From the NCBI RefSeq assembly GCF_001426405.1, contig NZ_LMEP01000023.1:356924-420923 (forward strand): a DNA stretch of 64,000 nucleotides. Reading direction: 5' to 3'. Below, piece after piece: positions 58,708-64,000 of this stretch (position 1 is the first letter of the stretch; each line of letters begins with the position of its first letter). A program made the position numbers and the translations under genes. This stretch comes from Streptomyces sp. Root1304 (GTDB lineage: Bacteria > Actinomycetota > Actinomycetes > Streptomycetales > Streptomycetaceae). Under the pieces are notes generated by a model. It was not told the DNA's origin. It ran no database searches and saw only the letters and a program-made list of their open reading frames with translations.

Positions 58708-58958
58708 TCCATGGAGGGGACGGGAAGGACTCGACAGTGAGGACGCGGGGTAGCGGCCGTCACCGACCGCGCACCGTGCAATCAGGATCCGCGAGAAGCG
58801 GATGAGTCCTTCCCGCCCCCTTGCCCGACGAGTCCCTCCCGCCCGCCGCCGTCCCCCTTCGGCACCGGCCGGCACTGGTCACCCGCTCCACCGGAGGACC
58901 GCCCCGGCCCGCCCGGTACGGTGATCGCACCAGCGAACCGCGCCACCGAAGGGACCGA

Positions 58959-60059
58959 GTGATCGTGCCGACCGGAACCGCCGACGTACTCCTCCGGACG
59001 GAGGGCCGGGCCGGATTCATCACCCTGAACCGCCCCCGCGCCATCAACGCGCTCACCCACCCGATGGTCCTCGCCGTCGACGCGGCCCTGACCGGATGGG
59101 AACACGACCCGGACATCCACACCGTGGTCATCGAGGGCGCCGGGGAACGCGGCCTCTGCGCCGGCGGCGACATCCGCGCCATCCACGACGACGCCCGCGC
59201 CGGCGGCTCCGCCTCCCGGGCCTTCTGGCGCGACGAGTACCGGCTCAACGCCCGTATCGCCCGCTACCCCAAGCCCTACGTCGCCCTCATGGACGGCATC
59301 GTCATGGGCGGCGGCGTCGGCGTCTCCGCGCACGGCTCCGTCCGCGTCGTCACCGAACGCTCCCGGGTCGCCATGCCCGAGACCGGCATCGGCTTCGTCC
59401 CCGACGTCGGCGGCACCCACCTCCTCGGCCGCGCCCCCGGCCAACTCGGCACCCATCTCGCCCTCACAGGCGGCCACGTCGGCGCCGCCGACGCGATCCT
59501 CACCGGCCTCGCCGACCACTTCGTCCCCGCCGCCGGACTGCCCGCCCTGGCCCGGGACCTGACCCTCCTCCCCGCCGAGGAGGCCGTCGCCCGGCACACC
59601 GCCACGGCCCCGGCCGGCGTGCTCGCCGAACAGCGGGAGTGGATCGACGCCTGCTACCCGGCCGACACCGTCGAGGAGGTGGTCGAGCGCCTCTTCGACA
59701 CCGGCGCCCCCGCCGCCAAGGAGGCGGCCACCACCCTCCTCACCAAGTCCCCGACCGCGCTCAAGGCCTCCCTGGCGACCCTCCGCAGGTCCCGCGCCCT
59801 CACCACCCTCGAAGAGGTCCTCGACCTGGAGTACCGGGTCTCCTGCGCCGCCCTCGCCACCCCCGACCTCGTCGAGGGCATCCGCGCGCAGGTCGTCGAC
59901 AAGGACCGCGACCCCCACTGGACCCCGGCCACCCTCGCCGAGGTCACGGACGAGGACGTCGCCCGCTACTTCACCGAGCCCGCCGAGGGCGACCTCGGCC
60001 TCGAAGCCGCCCGCGTGCGCGGTGCCGCCGGGGACCGAGGCCCTCAGGACCGCGCGTGA
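58959..60059 (+). CDS. 3-hydroxyisobutyryl-CoA hydrolase-like enoyl-CoA hydratase
   Basis: 366 residues from GTG58959 (GAAGGGA just upstream; GTG58965 also possible). Crotonase fold: GFITLNRPRAINALTHPMV, oxyanion-hole GLCAGGDIRAI (about 65-75) and KPYVALMDGIVMGGGVGVSAHG; the HIBCH-specific AMPETGIGFVPDVGGTHLLGR (about 138-158) and a C-terminal extension of about 100 residues distinguish it from plain enoyl-CoA hydratases. It would free 3-hydroxyisobutyrate from its CoA ester in valine catabolism. Its stop overlaps the glutaminase start (GTGA). Confidence 0.88.
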   Translation: MIVPTGTADVLLRTEGRAGFITLNRPRAINALTHPMVLAVDAALTGWEHDPDIHTVVIEGAGERGLCAGGDIRAIHDDARAGGSASRAFWRDEYRLNARIARYPKPYVALMDGIVMGGGVGVSAHGSVRVVTERSRVAMPETGIGFVPDVGGTHLLGRAPGQLGTHLALTGGHVGAADAILTGLADHFVPAAGLPALARDLTLLPAEEAVARHTATAPAGVLAEQREWIDACYPADTVEEVVERLFDTGAPAAKEAATTLLTKSPTALKASLATLRRSRALTTLEEVLDLEYRVSCAALATPDLVEGIRAQVVDKDRDPHWTPATLAEVTDEDVARYFTEPAEGDLGLEAARVRGAAGDRGPQDRA

Positions 60060-60979
60060 CCGCGGACACCTCCTTCCGGCCCGTACTCGACCTCATCGCC
60101 GAGGAGATCGCCGCACTCACCGAGCGGGGCACCCCCGCCGACTACATCCCCGCCCTCGCGGCCGGCGACCCCGCCGACTTCGGCATGGCCGTCGCCGAAC
60201 TCGACGGCACCGTCTACGGGGTGGGCGACTGGCGGCGCCCCTTCTCCACCCAGTCCGTCACCAAGGTCTTCACCCTCGCGCTCGCCCTCGCCGGAGAGGG
60301 CGACGCGCTCTGGGCCCACGTCGGCAGGGAACCCTCCGGCGACCCGTTCAACTCCCTCGTCCAGCTGGAGTACGAGCACGGCATCCCGCGCAACCCGTTC
60401 ATCAACGCCGGCGCCCTCGTCGTCACCGACCGCCTGCACCGGCTGACCGGCGACGCCTCGGGCCACCTGCTCGACTTCCTGCGCGCCGAGAGCGGCAACC
60501 CGGACCTCGGCTTCGACACCGACGTGGCCACCTCCGAAGCCGCCCACGGCGACCGCAACGCGGCCCTCGCCCACTTCATGGCCTCGTACGGCAACATCAC
60601 CGGCCCCGTCCCCGACCTGCTGCGCGAGTACTTCCGGCAGTGCTCCCTCGAAGCCTCCTGCGCCGACCTCGCCCTGGCCACCGGCTTCCTCGCCCGCCAC
60701 GGCCTGCGCGCCGACGGCACCCGGCTGCTGACCCGCAGCCAGGCCAAACAGGTCAACGCCGTCATGCTCACCTGCGGCACCTACGACGCCGCGGGCGACT
60801 TCGCCTACCGCGTGGGACTCCCCGGCAAGAGCGGCGTCGGCGGGGCCGTCGTCGCCGTGGTCCCGGGCCGCTGCACCCTGTGCGTGTGGAGCCCCGGCCT
60901 GGACCGCCGGGGCAACTCGGTCGCGGGCGTGACGGCGCTCGACCGCTTCACGACCATCACCGGACTGTCCGTCTTCTGA
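60056..60979 (+). CDS. glsA: Glutaminase
   Basis: 307 residues from GTG60056, overlapping the previous stop as GTGA, so translation is coupled. Serine-dependent beta-lactamase-like fold: STQSVTKVFTLALAL (catalytic Ser-x-x-Lys, about 65-75), FINAGALVVTDRL, GNPDLGFDTDVA, YFRQCSLEASCADLALATGFLARHG, and GVGGAVVAVVPGRCTLCVWSP; length is usual. It hydrolyses glutamine to glutamate and ammonia in the cytoplasm. The 3' end is duplicated downstream with its stop. Confidence 0.95.
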   Translation: MTADTSFRPVLDLIAEEIAALTERGTPADYIPALAAGDPADFGMAVAELDGTVYGVGDWRRPFSTQSVTKVFTLALALAGEGDALWAHVGREPSGDPFNSLVQLEYEHGIPRNPFINAGALVVTDRLHRLTGDASGHLLDFLRAESGNPDLGFDTDVATSEAAHGDRNAALAHFMASYGNITGPVPDLLREYFRQCSLEASCADLALATGFLARHGLRADGTRLLTRSQAKQVNAVMLTCGTYDAAGDFAYRVGLPGKSGVGGAVVAVVPGRCTLCVWSPGLDRRGNSVAGVTALDRFTTITGLSVF

Positions 60980-61021
60980 GACCCCGGTTCACGACCATCA
61001 CCGGCCTGTCCGTCGTCTGAG
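60947..61021 (+). repeat. Imperfect tandem duplication of the glutaminase 3' end
   Basis: The 34 bases 60947-60980 (coding for TTITGLSVF and the stop plus one base) recur at 60988-61021 with two mismatches, separated by seven bases (period 41). The second copy would read TTITGLSVV plus a stop, but lies outside the gene. Confidence 0.9.
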
Positions 61022-61601
61022 CCCCCGGCCGGGTCCGGAAGTCCCCGCCGCACGCAGGGGCTGGGTCGCGTACGGAGAACCCCGCCGTTCGTCCGCAGTT
61101 CAGGCGGGGGCCGGGCCGGTATGCCGACGCTGCCCATCCCCGGCCGCGTGGACAACGGCCCTGCCTGGCTTACGGGTCGGTGCCGTACCTGCACGGTCTG
61201 CCGGGTGCGCGGGCGCGGCCGCCACTCGTGCACGTCGTCCCTGAGCTGAGCACCGCCGCGCCCGGCGGCGGGGCGTTAGTGGGACGTAAGCGGTGCGTGA
61301 GTGCCGGGGCGGAGTATCAATGCGGCACCGACCGGCCGTCACGGACTTCCATGCTTCCCAAGGGAACCGACATGCCTTCCGCACGTCGCTCGACCAGGCC
61401 CGCCCCTCTCCAAGTCGGTCCCGCCGTCGATTCGCCGGGTCTGAGCGCGACGGACGGCACGGGGGTGGGGCACCGCCCGCCCGACCTGCCGTGCGGGCCT
61501 CGACGTACCCGGTCGCGATCGTCCGGGGAGCCCTCGGTCGCCCGCCGTCCCCGGAACGGCATCCTCCGCCCGCACATGTCCCATCTCAGGAAGGACACCC
61601 C
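60980..61601. other. 622-bp gap upstream of large secreted protein gene
   Basis: Contains the second copy of the glutaminase tail (60988-61021) and otherwise no convincing gene. An open frame of about 140 codons (61180-61605) ends overlapping the next start (TTGA), but its composition and lack of homology make it doubtful. The promoter of the secreted protein must lie here. Confidence 0.5.
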
Positions 61602-64000
61602 TTGAGACACTCCTCCGCCCCCCGGCGGACACCCAGAAGGGCCGGGTTCCGTGAACGGATCACCCGGCTCCTCGCCGCTGTCATGGCCGTCGGAGCGCTT
61701 GGCGCCTTCTCTGTCGTCGTCGAGGCGGCACCCGCGTCGGCCGCGCCCGCGCCTGCGGTGCGCTACTACGTACAGAGCATCGTCACCGGCAACAACATGT
61801 CCGGGTCCGCGATCTACCCCATCGAGGTGCCGCTGGACGACCCGCTGACCACCCGTCCCCCGAAGGGCGACGAGGACAACCAGCAGTGGGAGTTCCGAGC
61901 GCTCTCCGGTGGCGGTTACGAGATCGCGCTGGCCGGTGGCGGGGCGTGCGTCGGACGCGACGGCGACTTCGTACGTCTGCTGGGCTGCGGCGGCGCGGAC
62001 ACCCAGTGGTCCGTGGCGAACGTCGGCGGCGAACGCCATGTGATCTACCGTCCCTCGGACGGCCGGCGCCTGACCGTGAACGCCGACGCCCTCTACCAGG
62101 ACATCACCGTCACGGCCAGCGCCGCCACCGACACCGTCTGGTACCTCACTCCGGTCGACCCGGGGCGGAGCCCGATGCCGGCGGCGTCGGAGCGGACGTT
62201 CGACCAGATGACGTATCTGACGACGCACAACTCCATGAGCAACACCGAGCAGGACGCGGGGCACATCATCGCCCCCAATCAGCCGCACAGCATCCTCACC
62301 CAGCTGAACGACGGCGTTCGGGGGCTGATGGTCGACGTCTACGACCAGGAGGGGCGGATCGTCCTCTGCCACAAGCCCGACTGCGCCACCGCGACCCGGC
62401 AGGCCATGACGGTGCCGATGGGGGAGATCGGCTCGTTCCTGCGGAGCCGTCCCGGTGAGATCGTGACGATCTTCATGGAGGACCATGTCAGCGGAGCCCA
62501 GCTCCGCACGGCGCTCGCCGGTCTGTTCGGGGAGCGGAACGACAACGGCACCGTCAAGACGGCCGGCACTCTCTCGGACCTCGTCTTCGACCCCCGAGAG
62601 TGGAACGTGCGGACCCGCGGCTGGCCCAAGGTCCAGGACATGATCAACGCGAACAAGCGGCTGGTGATGTTCAGCCAGGGCGACGACAAGGAGTCCCTGG
62701 GAGTCATGCACGACCAGGACTGGACCGTCGAGAACTACTGGTCCATGGGGCCCGGGCTCGGTTCGTCCGACTGGACGTGCCGAACCCGCTGGGGCTCCAT
62801 CCCGCTGAGCACTCAGGCCTACGCCACGGGCGTGACCGGTGAGCCGACGGCGTTTCGGCCGCTGTTCGTCATGAACCACTTCCGTGACGTGCCCATGAGC
62901 CCGACGTACAGGAACGACAACGAGAAGCTGCAGAACCGGGCGGAGCGGTTCTGCATGCCGGCCGCCCGGAAGAAGCCCAATTTCCTGACGGTCGACCAGT
63001 ACCGCGACGGCGACCCGATGGCGGCCGTCACCGCCCTCAACACGTACACCTACCGCGGCGAACCCGTCGCCGCCCCGAGCCCCACGCCGCCGCCCGGCCC
63101 CACGCCGCTGCCTCCGCCGGTGCCGGGTGACCCGCAGTGGAAGGTCCAGCGGCTGGCGGTCATGCCGCTGGGCGACTCGATCACCCTGGGAGTCGGCAGC
63201 AGCACCGGCGACGGCTACCGTCCTGGCCTGTGGAGCAAGCTCCAGGGGCACGGCAGCACCGTCGACTTCGTCGGCTCGATGAACAGCGGCACCCTCCCGG
63301 ACACCGACCACGAGGGCCACTCGGGCTGGTTCATCGGCGGTATCCACGACAACATCGGATCCTGGCTGTACCGGGCCCGGCCCAACGTGGTGACGCTGAA
63401 GATCGGCACCAACGACATCAACAAGAACATCGATGTGGCGAACGCGCCGACCCGGCTGAAGCAGCTCATCGACCGGATCCGCGCCTCCGCCCCCGGGATC
63501 ACCGTGGCGGTCGCCACCATCGTCCCGAACGCCGACAGTGCCGCGCAGGCCCGCGTCGTCACCTACAACAACGCGGTCCGCGCCCTGGTGTCGGGCTACC
63601 AGGCCCAGGGGGCACACGTCGAGCTCGCCGACACCTCCGCGGTGACCGTCGCCGAACTGGGTGACGGCCTGCACCCCAACAACGCCGGCTACGCCAAGAT
63701 CGCGACCGCGTTCTACGACGCCATCGCCCGCGCCGCGGGGAAGGGCTGGATCACCGAGAACGTCGTCGTCAAGCCCGCGCTGCCCGAGCCGACCACGGTG
63801 GCCGACGCCGATGTCGACCTCGACGGGGACGGTCGGAGCGACTACCTCGTGGTCGGGGCGAACGGCAATGTCCGGGCTCTGCTCAACAAGGTGGGTGCGA
63901 ACGGGGCGATCGCCTGGTCCGATCTCGGTTACGTCGCGAGCGGTTCGGCCGGGTGGACCGGTGGGCAGGTGCGTTTCGCGGATGTCGACGGGGACGGTCG
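61602..64000 (+). CDS. Large secreted multidomain protein: PI-PLC-like, SGNH hydrolase and FG-GAP (3' end outside window)
   Basis: About 800 residues visible in one frame from TTG61602 (GGAAGGA six bases upstream) to the window end. Signal peptide (LLAAVMAVGALGAFSVVVEAAPASA). Residues ~55-185 look like a ricin-type trefoil (WEFRALSGGGYEIALAGGGACVG). Residues ~200-495 follow the PI-PLC X-domain: TTHNSMS (His), GVRGLMVDVYD, LCHKPDC (second His). A Pro-rich linker precedes an SGNH domain (~515-720): MPLGDSITLG, KIGTNDI, DGLHPNNAGY. Then FG-GAP calcium-binding repeats start (DADVDLDGDGRSDYLVV, again FADVDGDGR). Joining a phospholipase-like and an esterase domain is unusual; lipid targets are likely. 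Confidence 0.88.
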   Translation, partial: MRHSSAPRRTPRRAGFRERITRLLAAVMAVGALGAFSVVVEAAPASAAPAPAVRYYVQSIVTGNNMSGSAIYPIEVPLDDPLTTRPPKGDEDNQQWEFRALSGGGYEIALAGGGACVGRDGDFVRLLGCGGADTQWSVANVGGERHVIYRPSDGRRLTVNADALYQDITVTASAATDTVWYLTPVDPGRSPMPAASERTFDQMTYLTTHNSMSNTEQDAGHIIAPNQPHSILTQLNDGVRGLMVDVYDQEGRIVLCHKPDCATATRQAMTVPMGEIGSFLRSRPGEIVTIFMEDHVSGAQLRTALAGLFGERNDNGTVKTAGTLSDLVFDPREWNVRTRGWPKVQDMINANKRLVMFSQGDDKESLGVMHDQDWTVENYWSMGPGLGSSDWTCRTRWGSIPLSTQAYATGVTGEPTAFRPLFVMNHFRDVPMSPTYRNDNEKLQNRAERFCMPAARKKPNFLTVDQYRDGDPMAAVTALNTYTYRGEPVAAPSPTPPPGPTPLPPPVPGDPQWKVQRLAVMPLGDSITLGVGSSTGDGYRPGLWSKLQGHGSTVDFVGSMNSGTLPDTDHEGHSGWFIGGIHDNIGSWLYRARPNVVTLKIGTNDINKNIDVANAPTRLKQLIDRIRASAPGITVAVATIVPNADSAAQARVVTYNNAVRALVSGYQAQGAHVELADTSAVTVAELGDGLHPNNAGYAKIATAFYDAIARAAGKGWITENVVVKPALPEPTTVADADVDLDGDGRSDYLVVGANGNVRALLNKVGANGAIAWSDLGYVASGSAGWTGGQVRFADVDGDG

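Noticed and set aside
61180..61605. Small gene upstream of the large secreted protein
   Set aside because: Arg/Pro/Ser-rich product without domain or ribosome site; overlap with the next start may be chance.

Overview
The window is about 72-73% GC, with GTG and TTG starts, almost exclusive G/C at third codon positions, purine-rich ribosome binding sites and many GC-rich hairpins. With the gene families present (NsdA/NsdB-type regulator, SPW-repeat protein, class I cholesterol oxidase, isoquinoline-oxidoreductase-type molybdoenzyme, many secreted Tat and Sec proteins), this points to a Streptomyces chromosome. I see no rRNA, tRNA, CRISPR array, intact insertion sequence or prophage, so it reads as ordinary chromosome with a high share of accessory and secreted functions.

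Layout. 1-7.3 kb: an APH-like phosphotransferase (cut by the window edge), an NsdB-like TPR regulator, a PAS-PP2C phosphatase, a protein resembling a catalytically dead caspase, and a lipoprotein. 7.4-16.2 kb: an ART-like/HEAT protein, a decapitated SGNH esterase, an acetyltransferase, a PfkB sugar kinase, a frameshifted GNAT-AAA+ fusion, DUF805 and SPW membrane proteins, a cupin, an NTF2-like protein and a LysR regulator divergent from an MFS exporter. 17-26 kb: type-B carboxylesterase, RraA-like protein, OsmC, a glutamine amidotransferase, a methyltransferase and a two-gene Tat-exported molybdenum hydroxylase. 26-32.5 kb: a MerR/MFS pair with a textbook MerR promoter, a coupled secreted pair including a VWA protein, a DUF1254/DUF1214 protein and a GAP-family membrane protein. 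32.6-39.6 kb: glutamate decarboxylase, GNAT, flavoprotein, HPP and SulP membrane proteins, and a secreted endonuclease I.

39.7-47.2 kb groups amino-acid catabolism (an Lrp/AsnC regulator divergent from asparaginase, then aspartate ammonia-lyase: Asn to Asp to fumarate) with a Tat-exported cholesterol oxidase that has a KstR-like palindrome in its promoter, followed by a coupled reductase/AhpD-like pair behind a 43-bp near-perfect palindrome. 47.3-54.1 kb holds an L,D-transpeptidase-like lipoprotein, a type II NADH dehydrogenase, an AAE-type transporter, an FMN reductase, a beta-propeller lipoprotein and a dienelactone-hydrolase-like protein.

The most interesting block is 54.2-57.7 kb: a T4 Rnl1-type RNA ligase, a T4 Pnk-like kinase-phosphatase two bases downstream, and an RNase HI carrying a C-terminal CCHC putative zinc module, with a small Gly/Ala/His-rich protein on the opposite strand. 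The first two together would be a phage-T4-style RNA end-healing and sealing pathway. The right end has a GNAT, a hydroxyisobutyryl-CoA-hydrolase-like enzyme overlapping a glutaminase, and the 5' part of a very large secreted protein joining a trefoil-like region, a PI-PLC-like domain, an SGNH hydrolase and FG-GAP repeats.

Two independent short tandem duplications span the stop codons of the carboxylesterase and glutaminase genes, and paired hairpins separate most convergent genes.
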